Assembly (NCBI GenBank): GCA_028023455.1
Contig: JAQFVV010012395.1
Location: 2,420,001-2,484,000 of the forward strand
Direction of reading: 5' to 3'
DNA: 64,000 nucleotides
Source: Epiperipatus broadwayi
Lineage: Eukaryota; Onychophora; Udeonychophora; Euonychophora; Peripatidae
Part shown: in pieces, positions 22,666-35,970 of the stretch
How positions within the stretch are numbered: the stretch's first letter is position 1
Layout: each line of letters opens with the position of its first letter
The notes under the pieces: generated by a model
Told to the model about the DNA's origin: nothing
Databases searched by the model: none
The model's input: the letters and a program-made list of their open reading frames with translations, nothing else
Program-made: the position numbers and the translations under genes

Positions 22666-24719
22666 CTGCTGCGGTCTCCCCATCTCTGTGGGCTCTTTCA
22701 GCTACACCCATGGACTACATTTCCACGGGGTTGCTGGTCATTAACCGCAAGCACTAATGCGAGATATCTCTACTCTAATACTCTCTATATTACACTGTGT
22801 ATTTGTTACCCAGTCTTCTTATCACTTTCTGATAACTCCACAATCAATCAATACACTGTCCAATAAGGTAACGTCTCTTATCTAGAAATATTTGCAATTA
22901 GCAAATATTTCTTGGAATTGTTGATCGCCATTATGTCAATGCCTTAATTAAATTCCACAGTTATCAGCGCGCGATCTAAAACCACCTCTTGAATAAATTC
23001 TAGTTTTTCCGGAGTGCACAAACATGTCTGCCATTTTTACAAAACACTACAGTTACAAAATATTTAATTCTAATAGCTTTAGTTAATCATGACTGGATTA
23101 ATATAGCCAATTCCGGAACTTACATTTCCAATGAAATAATTTTACATTTTATTTTCAACTGCTTAATTGTACTTTTAAACCCATTTGCAAATTCAATATC
23201 ATTAAAAAAAACAATACAAACAATAGTTATAAGAACAAAAAGTTTAATGGATTACATAATATAACAAAGAAAATGTATAATTACCAATATATTGTAACCA
23301 GTTGGTTCACATAGCATACACTAATATAGTGTATGTGCATATATATATGTAAAATAAAAGAAACGTAGAAATAAACATAGAATAAATTTTTGTAGATATT
23401 TTTCTATATTTTCTAAAATAAAATAATAACAAGTAAAGGGTTAAATAACTCTAGGTTTAAAATAAAATTTCATTATGAAATTAATGTTTTAAAAAAGGTC
23501 TTAATAAATATTAATATTGTATTGTTATTATTATTATTCTGATTGTGAAATGTAAAAACACAATACTTGTCTTTGAAATTTTTTTAATTAATTAAAACAT
23601 ATATGTTTTCAAAGGGATTAGAGAGCTAAAAATAAAAGCTCTGCTTTTAATCAAGATCTTATCACCTTAGATGATTTTATAAAAAGGGCTTATAAAAAAT
23701 ATGAGCCAGTCTGATTAATAGTTTTTTGTAAGAAGGGCCAGCTGAAGAGTTGGTGGCAATATTTTGTTGCAACTTGATGAAGTTTGCAGCAGTTGGTTTT
23801 AGCAGACCGGAGAGTTGGCAAAATAGCTACTATGAAGTTATGTGGCTGAAAGCAGAACAGTAAATTCAGGAACTGCTACTATTTTCCTGGTAGGAGTTTG
23901 AATTCACATCAAGAAAATGACCCACTTCTTTGTGCTGTAATTAATAGCCTTAAACATGGAAAGGACAGCTGCTTGCCTGGAACAGTTCTACACAGACGGG
24001 AGGCCAACTATGGATCAACATTATACATGGATTATACTTTTACCTGATGATGACAATCACTAAAACCAAACTCACCTAGAAAAAAATCTTCTAGCTTGCT
24101 GAAGAGTTACTTATGTGTATGCTGCTTCAGATATATGCAGAAAATCATGGATAAACGTATATATAGCTGGTGAGTTGTTTTAAAATAAGCCATATAAAAA
24201 TAGACATATATAGAACAATATTATTTTTAAGTCGGTTAAAAATCTATATATTTAAAAGAATATAAAGTAATTTTGCTTGAATTATAATTAAGAGTCAAGA
24301 ATAATTCATTGACCATCTCGTTTTAAAGGCAAAATAGACGTTTTTGAGCAATAATTACCTGGACATTATTTTGAAAAAAATTATTTATAAAAAAAAAAGT
24401 AAAGAATGGATGATTCAATAATTTAATTTAAAAACGTTGATAATTAATCAACAAATACCTGTCAAAAATTGACTATACTTTTTTTTAAGGAAAAAAAAAG
24501 AATTTATAAAATGAGACTAATTTTAAATTATATCTATATTTTGTTTATACACACACATATGTGTATGAAATTTGTGCATATTTTCCAAAGAATTTAATAA
24601 TGAAAATATAATATTATTGCTGTTAAGTTAAAATATGATGTAAATGTCAGCGTGCGCACACATGCACACACATATGTAAAATTACATTTTGAAAGTGATG
24701 CATGAATTTGTACTTTTTA
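22666..24719. other. Non-coding stretch with one GC-richer island
   Basis: Mostly AT-rich. About 23,640-24,150 is less AT-rich and starts with two TATAAAAA-like boxes (about 23,680-23,700), which could be the promoter part of an old LTR or an unknown transcription unit. No ORF and no repeat partner in this window. Confidence 0.4.
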
Positions 24720-25130
24720 TGTTTATGATGAGTCTATAGTTAGGCGGGTTTGTCTGGATGCAGGTGTCCAAGGCGCTCCGAAGTATAGGCTCGGCACTGT
24801 CTAGATCTAGATGTTGAGCTCCCAGGGTAGTCCAGTGGTGAATATATATAGGCCTCATGAATAGGCTTTGGTCTCATGAAATAGACCACATTTATACTCC
24901 TAAGTCTCACAGAGATGAGCAGGGTTGGCGCAATGCCTTTTATTTTTTTTTTGGATACTGCTCTTTGAGGATGACCTGTCTAGATACTTGGAAGGGCAGT
25001 GCTTAAAAATGAGGTATTTTCTCGTGATGTCATGGAGCTTTGTGTACTGATAGTCCAGCTTGGCTCTCTGCTTATCATGGCGTGGAGAGCTGCAGTTCAT
25101 GTCTTCATTTTTACTATCTCACCTTGCCTA
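24720..25130. other. GC-richer unassigned island
   Basis: Clearly richer in GC than its surroundings, with local direct repeats such as GGCCTCATGAATAGGC and GGTCTCATGAAATAGACC. No coding signal is convincing; the 66-aa minus-strand ORF has no motif. Probably a relic of a mobile element not otherwise represented here. Confidence 0.4.
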
Positions 25131-26873
25131 CTTAATCAGCATTAACTAATCAAGCAAAAAGACATTTCAAAATTTATATATTTTTTTGGATTCTATAAAA
25201 CGATATTATCTTTCATTTATTAAAAAGAGAAAAAGATACATTTTTCAAGTAAAGCAAACAAGCAAATAACTTCATGTATTAAAAGAAAGAAAAAAGTTGA
25301 TAGAAACTAATCGATAAAGAGTGGAACTTACTATAAAATAAGAAAAGCAATTTATACATTTTCAACAACGAGTAATTGTGAAAATAACTTTTATTGTCAT
25401 AACAAGAATGTAAATTTTATGAAATTATTAATTATAAAAGTATTGTGTGACAAAATTAAATTTGTTAATAATTTGTGCAATTCTATATACGTGTTGTAGT
25501 AAACCTAGCATAAATATTTGTATTATTTAAAACATAATTTAAAAGCTTAATCATGTATTATTTTTATGTAAAAATTAAATATGTTCAGAAATCACACGCA
25601 CATGTGTGCGTATATATGTCAATTGTATTGTAAATAACAATACGTGTCAATAGACACTTATGTGTAAAATTTTGATGATTTTTCTAAATTAAATGTTAAT
25701 TCAAACATGTTAGTTTTGTATCAAGCCACATGCCTGTGTGCTGAATGGGTTTTAAGTAAACCTAATTTATTAATCATGTAACTCAATGTATACTTTTCAA
25801 GATCAGAACCCTTAGAAGACCTTAATCATTTTTTTTTTTTTTGATATTAATAAACTTGTATTTAATTGTTAAAAATAGTTTCCATCATCTCTTGTTCACA
25901 TACAGTAATAGAGCCCATGTTCTCTGAGCTAGATTTCAGACACGGATAAATGGGGATGTGTTTAGTGCTTTGGGCATCCAGAGATGATCATCATCCTGGT
26001 TGGTGCAAAAGAGGATACTCTTTAAAGCCCATGCACTATTATTTTTTATTTTACTTTAGTCTTTATTAAAAATTTAAGTTTATAGTTGGCCAGTACAAGT
26101 GGCCCGAGCATTGATGATGATCAGCATGTTTTAAATGTCCCACCATTATTGTTTTGATTTTTGATTATTGTGTATTTTAATGGATGGGCACTAAGCTGGT
26201 GCATCCAAGTTATGTTTAAATAATTGCCCAAGCTGGCAAAGGCTCTGTAGTTAGCCTGGTCTAAAGAAGACCCATTTCCAATCCAGTCATGAGATTGACT
26301 GTTGATTTATTGTACTGATTTGTTTATTCCCATCAATGATAATGATGGATGGTTCTCTTCATATTTACTTATACTTACTTTGACTTTTGATAATGCTGGT
26401 TGAATTAATAATTATATTTTATTTGCTCTTTTTAATAGCTGGCTGATCTCTCAATGTTCTCACAGATGTTTTAATCTCATACTCTTATATCTTTAAATAT
26501 TTACTTATAGATAACTTTTGTAAAATTATTAATATTTCATTTTGTATTTACTTGGGGTTGATGATGATATTCCATCACACTTTTTCTTTCTATCTCACCC
26601 ACCCAATCCCGTTACAATATATTATTCTCCATAGTTAAAAAATATCTTAATTGACATATTTATTTAAAGGCGTGTGTGTGTTTTAAATTTTATTTTAAAA
26701 TTATATAATTAAAAATGGAAAAAAAAATGTTACTATTAAATAAATAGAAAATTAAATTAATAAAGTTCGGCTATCATAATAGGTTTAAATTTATCTTCAT
26801 AAATTTCCAAATGTTCCAATTAATGATATCTATATATAAACAAACAATACAGATTTGCAGCTGGTCCATATAT
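25131..26873. other. AT-rich non-coding stretch
   Basis: No gene or RNA seen. The block at about 25,890-26,340 is less AT-rich and lacks ORFs; it may be an old repeat. Confidence 0.45.
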
Positions 26874-26875
26874 AC

Positions 26876-27010
26876 GGAGAGAGAGAGAGAAAAGGAGATA
26901 GAATGGAGGGAGGGAGGGAGGGGGAGAGAGAGAGAGAGAGAGAGGGAGGGAGGGAGGGAGGGAGGGAGGGGGGGAGAGACGGAGAGAGAGAGAGAAAAGG
27001 AGATAGAATG
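26876..27010 (+). repeat. Polypurine (GA)n/(GGGA)n microsatellite
   Basis: The + strand is almost pure purine: GA runs, then (GGGA)n, GA, (GGGA)n with a G8-like run, and GA again. AGAGAAAAGGAGATAGAATG occurs at both ends, so the block is itself a direct duplication. ORFs on either strand are repeat artefacts (Arg/Glu/Gly or Ser/Pro/Leu only). Confidence 0.9.
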
Positions 27011-28692
27011 ACATTTAAACATTTCACTAGAGCCTCCTTTTTCCTAGGACAACAATAATAGAGAAAATATTATCGAGTTTGTCAGATATTAGATGTTGAA
27101 AGTTTTAGAAATGTCTTGTTTTTGCTTACGCTCTAGCAAGAATAAATAAATATCATTTAAAACAATAAAAATAAATAGATATCATCTTAATGATCGATAT
27201 TAAATGATTAATTATTTTGTCTCAGGATCTGCTACCTGAAAGAAAAATACTAAGCCTGTTTGAATTCAATTTTTTTAAAGCAGAACTATGTTAAATTGAA
27301 ATTATGGACAAGAAGATATATATATAACAGTCACTAAAATAAGTAACTATGTGCTTTTTATAAAAAAATCTTTTTCTGTATTAGCCACTTATATAAATTC
27401 AAATATATTTGCCGTTTTTACAATCAAAAGATTTGCTTTATATTGAAGGGACTAGAAAAGTTATAGAAAGGTCTAATGAATATGAGTAGCAATTATACTT
27501 TGAATTTGTAAATTATGAAAAACATTGCATTCTATAAGCATTTCCATGGTGATAAAAGCATTGAATTATTAAGCTATAAACTAAAACATGTTCATACCCT
27601 GAAGAATATTCATAAAATGCAATAGCATTAATTAGATTACTAAGTGATACTAAGAAGATTAACATTGAAAAAGATGGGTTAGGGTGATTCTATATTTCTA
27701 AAAATTTTTATAGCAATTTTACAAGAAGTATTTTGTAAATTAAAATTGGGAAGCTAAGGGAATAAAAGTAAATGGAGATTATTTAAGTCATCAAAATGTT
27801 GCAAATGATATGATTTTTTTTTTTTTTTTTTGCAAATAATGATTCAGTTTCATAATCTACAACTAAAAATAAATATTAAAAAGACAATAATAATGTTTGA
27901 TAGATTTTATTAGAAGAATAAAATAAAGATTGGTAATCATGAATTAGAAATTAACAACAAATATTTTGATCATAATTAAAAAAACAATTTAAGCCAGGTC
28001 TGAAACAAAGATAAGAAATGCTCATGAGAACTGGGAGAATATAAAATGGAGAGAAAGGGAAAAGATAGTATGTCCTTAATCTTCGATCTATTGCCATTAA
28101 AAATTAAATATAAAACTTTATAACCAGAAGATGATCAACCAAACAGAATGTAGTATCATATAAGATTTAGGCCACAAATATTGTAAGCACATATTAACTT
28201 AATTGATTTAGTATTTATGTATTAGACCCTGCTGCCTGTATTTGCAACAGCAGAATGCTGTATTAAAAACTCACAACTGTGGCATTCTGCCATTGCAAAC
28301 ACACACACAAGCTAAAGAAAGATATGATACTATGCCATTGAAAACACAAGCAATAGGTCTAATATGTAAGAACTGTTAATTGTAATGTATAAATAAGCCT
28401 TCTGCTAATAATTGTTATATAATTTGTACCTGACTCTGTATTATGCTTAACATTCATTTTCAGATATGTATTTGCTATGGATTTAATGCTCTACATCTAT
28501 TGGCAGTGAAGTGCATAATTAAAATTAGTGCATTAACACCCTGAAGGGGAGAGTGAATGAAACCTAATATTAAGCAAAAGACTAGGTTAGATTAGTTAAA
28601 ATGAGAAAAGTTGTCTATACTGCAAATATCTATAAATATAATGTAAAATAGCCTTTCAAGTTGTCCTATATAATTAAGAAGCAATTGAGAAG
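27011..28692. other. AT-rich non-coding stretch
   Basis: A T19-like run near 27,814-27,831 and a short CA-rich patch near 28,300. No gene seen. Confidence 0.5.
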
Positions 28693-29690
28693 CTTATAAA
28701 CAGTGAGGATTGCCAATTCCTCTACAAGCTTTATGATAAATGCTTAGCCAGAGCCAGCACTTAAAATATCTCTGTCAGGAACCCCTCCCCAAACCCCTGA
28801 CCATGGTTTCGTGCTTTGGCACTCCTCAGAGAGGTGTCAGGGTAGGTTCAGACACTAGATCTAAAAATACCAACTCAAAGCTAAGCACTTAGCTAAAAGT
28901 TATCTATTGAGTGGAAAATCTGAAATTTTCAGACATGTACATGTCTTCAAACCCAGCTATCCAACTCAAATAGCTATATGGGGCTGATAGATCTTCAGCC
29001 ATGCCATATAGTAGTAGTCATAGCAATATAAAATTGCATAAGACTTTTTGGCAGAGACTATAAATAGTCAAAATAAAAGTCATAGATCAATTCATAGATC
29101 ACATAACCCTATCTCTTAAGCTTGTAAGTTATAAACAGTGAGGATTGCCAATTCCTCTACAAGCTTTATGATAAATGCTTAGCCAGAGCCAGCACTTAAA
29201 ATATCCCTGTCAGGAACCCCTCCCCAAACCCCTGACCATGGTTTCATGCTTTGGCACTCCTCTCAGAGCTCTTCCAGGGTAGGTTCAGACACTAGATCTA
29301 AAAATACCAACCCAAAGCTAAGCACTTAGCTAAAAGTTATCTATTGAGTGGAAAATCTGAAATTTTCAGACATGTACATGTCTTCAAACCCAGCTATCCA
29401 ACTCAAATAGCTATATGGGGCTGATAGATCTTCAGCCATGCCATATAGTAGTAGTCATAGCAATATAAAATTGCATAAGAATAACTTTTAGCTAAGTGCT
29501 TAGCTTTGGGTTAGTTATTATAGATCTAATTGCCCCCTGACCCCCCAAAGCACGAAACCATGGTCAGGGGTTTGGGGAGGGGGGATATTTTAAGTGCTGG
29601 TTTAAGCGTCTATAAAGCTTGAAGTGTATCTGTACAAGAGATAGGGTCATGTGATCTATGAATTATTGACTTTTATTTTGACTATTTATA
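28693..29690. repeat. Repeat C: direct duplication plus inverted third copy
   Basis: Copy 1 (28693-29120) and copy 2 (29128-29481) are direct and nearly identical from ATAAACAGTGAGGATTGCC through CCAGCTATCCAACTC to AAAATTGCATAAGA. From 29482 the sequence is the reverse complement of parts of the same unit, including AACTTTTAGCTAAGTGCTTAGC, CGAAACCATGGTCAGGGG and GAGATAGGGTCATGTGATC. The inverted third copy is internally deleted. The block could form long hairpins. No ORF. Confidence 0.85.
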
Positions 29691-31640
29691 ATTGAGAAGC
29701 TTGTCTTGAAAAGGAATGCAAGTGATAACAACATAAAAATAACCATTATACTATGCATGACAAACATTATTGAAATAACTAAGAACTTTGTCATCTAGTG
29801 AACTCTGCAAAGCTACCATATACAACAACAGAAAAAATTAATAATTATTTTGGTCCTCAACCATTAAAGCATGTAGCTTGTCTCCACCTTTGCAATAAAT
29901 ATATATTGATTGATTGTACCACTAGTGAACAGTGCTACATGTTTTGTAAAACATATGGAAAATATAATTAGTTTAAAGATTTTAAAACAAAATTTTAAAG
30001 AAATAAAATTTACTGTGGAATCAAGTTATCAATAAATGATTGGAATAAATTTTGTTAAAAGTAATAAGTACAAGTTTTAAGAAATAATAGTTCTTGAGTT
30101 TTTTTTTTTCTATTCCTGTTTAAAAGAAATAATAGAATGAATGGATGAACATGTGGTGTTTTTAAATTTTAAGTGAATAGCATCTAGTACCTTATTAATG
30201 CTGAAGGATTTTTATTTCTCTGATTATAATGTTTAATTATTGAAGTAATTATATTGATGAATGTAAACCATATGTACAATGAGTGTAATTGGAGAATGTT
30301 AATTTTTGAAAATAAATATATATATTTCTGTAAAACCACCTCAGGAGTAAATGATTTGAGAAAAAATCTTATTGTGTCATTATTAGATAGTGGAAAACTA
30401 ATTGTGAGTTTTATATTAAGTGAAAAGTGATCAAAGAAACTTATAGATAATAGAAAGGGTTTGATATAGAAGTGGATATCTGGAGAGTAAAATAAATGAT
30501 CTGTAAGTGATGTTTTTTTTTTGTATAAAAGGAAATTCAACACTCATAATCTTCTTATTAAAGAGGTACAAATATTTTCAAAAATTTTTTTAATGTTAAA
30601 GTCTTCTAGAAGGATGCTTTGATTATTCTGATATAATGTATTAAAGATGTGTTATATAAGTACTAGACTAAAAGTGAAAGCCATATGATAAAATGCAGTA
30701 ATGCAAAAGTTTGGATTTTATGTAGAACTTTAAAGTTTGTAAAAGGAGATTTGTAATGGATAAGTAAACTTACCTTTTCTCTAAGTATTAAAGTGATTCA
30801 TATGAAGGTAACCAAAATTATTTAAAAAAAATTTATGTGTGTTTATGATAGTAGCAAAGTGTTAATATGAGGAATTTAATTCCTTAATATTAATCCCTAT
30901 GATATTTAACATCGCAATACCATATCTCATTATTTGTTAAATAAAATAAGATGTTAAATGTGTATGTTATTTAAAGATTTGTCAGTAGAAGTTAGAATAT
31001 ACGTAAGTAAATTAATGTATAACATAATAGTTAAATGCTATCATTAATGGATCTGTAATAGTTAAATGCTGTCATTATTTTGATTTACTAAACAATTATG
31101 CTTATGTAAATCTGTTACTTTCAATAGATATTTTCTTCTCTCAGGAAGATCTTTTATATTTCTCCAGTCTTGTTAAAGAATTTAATTATTCTTTAGAGAA
31201 ATAAAAGATATAGGAATGGATAAAGTTGAACTATTTCTAGTCCAATGTGTGCTATTATTGATTGGAGAAAACTGATGATAATTTTCCCTTTTCTGTGCTA
31301 AGACATTTTAAGTTTTGTCTTTTATTTTTCTGAATATCTTTTATTTTATCTGGTTGAAAATCCTCTACATCTTCCTCTAATAATAAATGAGAATTAGTTA
31401 AATGGATATCATTAATGTATTCCATTTCTATGTCATTTATAGATTCAATTTGCTCTCATTGTGTATTCACAAGATTTTGTTGTGTATAAAGTTTTGGTAT
31501 TTTTAAAGCCTTATTGCTTGAAAAATATATGGAAAATTTTAATTATATGATTTCTAGTTTTAAACCACAAACATCACATGATCACCTTCTCATACTAGCA
31601 CATAATTGTTATTAAACAATTGGTTTAACACCAATCCTGC
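29691..31640. other. AT-rich non-coding stretch
   Basis: A 119-aa minus-strand ORF (30184-30543) has low-complexity, hydrophobic composition and no motif; I treat it as chance. Nothing else recognised. Confidence 0.5.
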
Positions 31641-31643
31641 CTA

Positions 31644-32015
31644 TTAGGATAGTGGTGGCTATGGTTGTTAAAGAGCCAAAGACACCAAAATGTATGGATG
31701 CTGAATAGAGTTCAGACCCATATGACTATATAAGCTATTGAGCTTGACTTGAAAATATTAATTGTGTTTTCAATTTCATTCTCATAGTTTTGTAGTTAAA
31801 TAGAGTTAAAAGGTGGTGCTGGAGGGTCCTAAGATCTAGGTGCAGTGCCCTCAGATCCAAGGCTCCTCACTGATGAAGGCAACAAGCCAGAAACTATTCT
31901 GGGGATATTGGATGAGTAGGCACTAGATAGAGATTTTATGCATATGCCTTCTGGCATCCATTGATTGCTCTTGTTAGCACAAGATGGCACTACTATATGG
32001 AGAGTTTTGCTTTGT
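31644..32015 (+). repeat. Dispersed repeat A, copy 3 (long form)
   Basis: Matches the copy at 38.9-39.3 kb from ACACCAAAATGTATGG through GTTCAGACCCATATGAC, a TATA-box-like CTATATAAG, TTGTAGTTAA, GGTGGTGCTGGAGGG and the common core to GGAGAGTTTTG. The TATA-like box and the length of about 370 bp would suit a small LTR. No target duplication seen. Confidence 0.8.
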
Positions 32016-32479
32016 TTTGAATTGTTTAAATTTCTAGTTTTACAATAGAAACATAACAAAAACATTCCTTTGAAAGTGATGATGAGTGGAGATGTTCAAT
32101 GGCATATGATATAGATAAAAATGCTAAATGTAGCAGTATTTGTTAACACAGGTATAGAAACTCTTTTCTCTAGAAGGTACTGAAAATTGAAATTTTGCCA
32201 TAATTATTAATTACATTTTGTAAATCTAATTCAGTATAGTCAATGAGGTAATTTTTAATTTGACCTGTGATGGCAAAATTTTTGCTGGCACCAATGTAAC
32301 ATATTATTTTGTTGTTTAAAAATGTGATAGGTTCTTAAATATGTTTTTCTGCTTCTTAGTATGGAATAGCATACTCTAGTCTCTTTTTTCCAATTAAAAA
32401 AATATATTGAATTCATCAGTTTGAAATTTCATATGTTTGGAATTGCTATTTTTTAGACAATGAAAATAAAAATCACAAT

Positions 32480-32625
32480 TAAATAGAGCAGTTTTAAAAC
32501 TAAAACTATATATATATATAAGATAAAATAAAACATGGTACTAACGTCTATTTTTTTAAATAGAGCAGTTTTAAAACTAAAACTATATATATGTAAGATA
32601 AAATAAAACATGGTACTAATGTCTA
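32480..32625 (+). repeat. Tandem duplication, about 83-bp unit
   Basis: TTAAATAGAGCAGTTTTAAA then (TA)n, AAGATAAAATAAAACATGGT and ACTAAYGTCTAT occurs twice in direct succession with an (AT) length difference. Confidence 0.85.
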
Positions 32626-32795
32626 TTAAAAATATTAATTTGCAGATATTTACTAAATTATTTATTAAATTTATTTCATATTAATTTATTTAATGTATTG
32701 TGTGTACAATTTTTTCTATGAATGAGCATTTACAAATAAAAGATAAAATATATTCATAAATAAAATTGTAAATCATGTTAGAATAATAAAGATTA

Positions 32796-34605
32796 TATGA
32801 GCACAGACTTTCACATGACCCATCACTCTCCACTCTATCTCATAACACTGATACACTTGAACACATATATGTTGAAAAGATAAACAATCACCAATATACA
32901 TATTTCATACTAAAACAGCAATCATCAGTTGGTCCAGATTACCTTCTCCACACATAAATGCTATAAGTGCTCAGATATATATTAAGATAGCCAAGCCTCA
33001 TACTTTAGTGGACAGGCTATTCCACACTCCAACTCTTCAACTGTTCATCCAATTGAAACTCTGATGATGGAATGCTCAAAGGCCACCCTGAGGCTGAGAT
33101 TCATGTCACACCCATGTTGACCTAAGGTCAATCTGACCCCTCATGTACAGGACCTAATCCATTTTTAATACATATACAAGGGATGGGCAGACATCTCTGT
33201 TATGTAATAACTGAAACACACAGGCTTATTATATAACTGTCTATATATGTAATATATAGGGTATATGAGCACAGACTTTCACATGACCCACCACTCTTCA
33301 CTCTATCTCATAACACTAATGCACTTGAACACATATATGTCGAAAAGATAAACAATCACCAATGTACGTATTTCATGCTAAACTAGCAATCATCAGTTAG
33401 TGGTCCAGATTACCATTTCCACACATATATGCTATAAGTGCCCAGGGTGGCCTTTGAGCATTCCATCATCAGATGTTGAAAAGATAAACAATCACCAATA
33501 TACATATTTCATGCAAAACCAGCAATCATCAGTTGGTCCAGATTACCATCTCCACACATATATGCTATAAGTGATCAGGGTGGCCTTTGAGCATTCCATC
33601 ATCAGAGTTTCAATTGGATGGATGGTTGAAGAGTTGGAGTGTGGAGTGGATTGAAGCCTGTCCATTAAAGTATGAGGTTTGGCTATCTTAATATATATCT
33701 GAGCATTTATAGCATGTATGTGTGGAGATGGTAATTTGGACCACCTACTGTTGATTGCTGGTTTAGCATGAAATACGTATATTGGTCATGGTTTATGTTT
33801 TCAACATATATGTGTTCAAGTGTATCAGTGTTATGAGATAGAGTGGAGAGTGGTGGGTCTCTGATGATGGAATGCTCAAAGGCCACCCTGAACACTTATA
33901 GCATATATGTGTGGAAATGGTAATCTGGACCAACTGATGATTGCAGGTTTAGCATGAAATACGTATATTGGTGATTGTTTATCTTTTCAACATATATGTG
34001 TTCAAGTGTATCAGTGTTATGAGATAGAGTGGAGAGTGGTGGGTCATGTGAAAGTCTGTGCTCATATACCCTATATATTACATATATAGACACAGGTATA
34101 TAATAAGCCTGTGTGTTTCAGTTATTACATAATAGAGATGTCTGCCCATCCCTTGTATATGTATTAAAAATGGATTAGGTCCTGTACATGAGGGGTCAGA
34201 TTGACCTTAGGTCAACATGGGTGTGACAAGAATCTCAACCTCAGGGTGGCCTTTGAACATTCCATCATCAGAGTTTCAATTGGATGGATGGTTGAAGATT
34301 GGAGTGTGGAGTGGATTGAAGCCTGTCCATTAAAGTATGAGGTTTTGGCTATCTTGATATATATCTGAGCACTTATAGCATATATGTGTGGGGATGGTAA
34401 TCTGGACCAACTGATGATTGCTGGTTTAGCATGAAATATGTATTTTGGTGATTGTTTATCTTTTCAACATATATGTGTACAAGTGTATCAGTGTTATGAG
34501 ATAGAGTGGAGAGTGGTGGGTCATGTGAAAGTCTGTGCTCATATACCCTATATATTACATATATTGACACAGGTACATAATAAGCCTGTGTGTTTCAGTT
34601 AATAA
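32796..34605. repeat. Repeat B cluster: three forward and three reverse units in a 1.8-kb palindrome
   Basis: A unit of about 175 bp running from TATGAGCACAGACTTTC to CTATAAGTGCTCAG occurs forward at 32796-32974, 33264-33445 and (partial) 33474-33577, and reverse at 33700-33860 (partial), 33891-34066 and 34365-34543. The spacer between the first two forward units (with GGGATGGGCAGACATCTC and TTGACCTAAGGTCAA) appears inverted between the last two reverse units. The whole block is thus an imperfect palindrome centred near 33.65 kb. Minus-strand ORFs with LSTLSHNTDTL repeat because the unit repeats. Diverged relatives are at 6.64-6.79 kb and 57.6-58.3 kb. Confidence 0.85.
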
Positions 34606-35505
34606 TAAAGATTGTGAGTTGTAAAAATTTGAAACATATTTACAATTTTATCTGGAATAACAAAGTTGCAAGATTAATGAAAGCTCATCTGCAAAAGAAT
34701 GAAAATGCTTTGATTGCATTTTATAGGTTTAGTGTCATATATTTTGTTTTATAGTTGTGAACTATATTCTTTCATAAAGCAAATATTAAGTGGCACAAAG
34801 AAATATAAAAAAAATTGTTTTGGAAATAAAATTAAAAAAAAGAAGAAAATAATTCAAGTCCAGAATGATATTACTGGAATAATTATAAAAATTAAATATT
34901 TTAAATGATAAGATGGTCATATATATAAAAAAAATGTATTAAGAAATTATTGATTTAAAAAAAAATCTACTCTGAGATAACAGAATGAAGTAAAGAAGAA
35001 TGCTGGATTATTATAGGAAAATTAAGGTAATAAAATAATAGCTAATTGTTCAGATCATTAGACATTAGAGCAATGAAAATGAGAGAATGACTTTGATTCA
35101 AGGACACAGCAATCAAATATGTTGTTTTATAATTGTTCTAAACAGCACAGAGAAAGGCTTTTACTAGATCATTAAGAAATAGTATTGGAGAGAATTTTGT
35201 CAGTAAGCTGTCAGTAGCTTAGAATAATGATGATGATCTAAACCTACCTACACCATAAGTTAAAATATATTTTGCATGTGTAATAAAGAGATAGTAACTA
35301 AATAGATTGTAACTTAATTCATTAAACTAGAAACAAATACAATCAAAAAGATTCTTGGTAAAAAAAATCAAAATATACAATTTATGAAAGTAAAAATGAA
35401 CATATTTTAAATACAAATACAAAAAACATATCTATATAGACTAAAATATAAAACGTTTACCTAATTTAAAAAAATAGAATAATGTAAAATTAGCATATAA
35501 ATAAA
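34606..35505. other. AT-rich non-coding stretch
   Basis: Nothing recognised. Confidence 0.5.
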
Positions 35506-35506
35506 A

Positions 35507-35970
35507 TTAAAAATATTTTTTTTCATTTTTACAATTATAAATCTTATCTATATTTTAAAATATGGATGCTGTTAGTTTTGGGAATATCAGTATAAATGAA
35601 AATAGAGATATTAATGGATAAATAAGTAATAAAAACTCAAGTTCAGAAAATGATGAAGATAGTATATTTCCGTCTGAATATGAGGGTTGTAAATTTAAAG
35701 TGGTTCCACACCATTGATTGAAAATAGAGATATTGATAACTGAAAATAGCTCACTAAGATAATTACAATTATGAAGACTAGAATTTAAGGTAAAATTATT
35801 AATATTTAAAATTAAAAATATTTTTTTCATTTTTACAAGTATAAATCTTATCTATATTTTAAAATATGGATGCTGTTAGTTTTGGGAATATCAGTACAAA
35901 TGAAAATAGCTCATTAAGATAATTACAATTATGAAGACTAGAATTTAAGGTAAAATTATTAATATTTAAA
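35507..35970. repeat. Direct duplication, second copy internally deleted
   Basis: Copy 1 (about 35507-35805) and copy 2 (about 35808-35968) share the start AATTAAAAATATTTTTTTTC, GGATGCTGTTAGTTTTGGG and the end AAGATAATTACAATTATGAAG. Copy 2 lacks about 135 bp from the middle of copy 1, between two GAAAATAG motifs, suggesting deletion by microhomology. No convincing ORF. Confidence 0.85.

Noticed and set aside
26774-27058. Five overlapping ORFs on both strands
   Set aside because: All arise from the GA/GGGA microsatellite.
30184-30543. 119-aa minus-strand ORF
   Set aside because: Hydrophobic AT-rich composition, no motif, no regulatory context; length is not surprising for such AT content.
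33707-34570. Three similar minus-strand ORFs of 62-65 aa
   Set aside because: They repeat because the repeat B unit is repeated; the frames end inside the units and show no protein-family motif.
32796-34605. CRISPR-like spaced repeats
   Set aside because: Units are about 175 bp, mixed in orientation and in an animal-type genome; not a CRISPR array.
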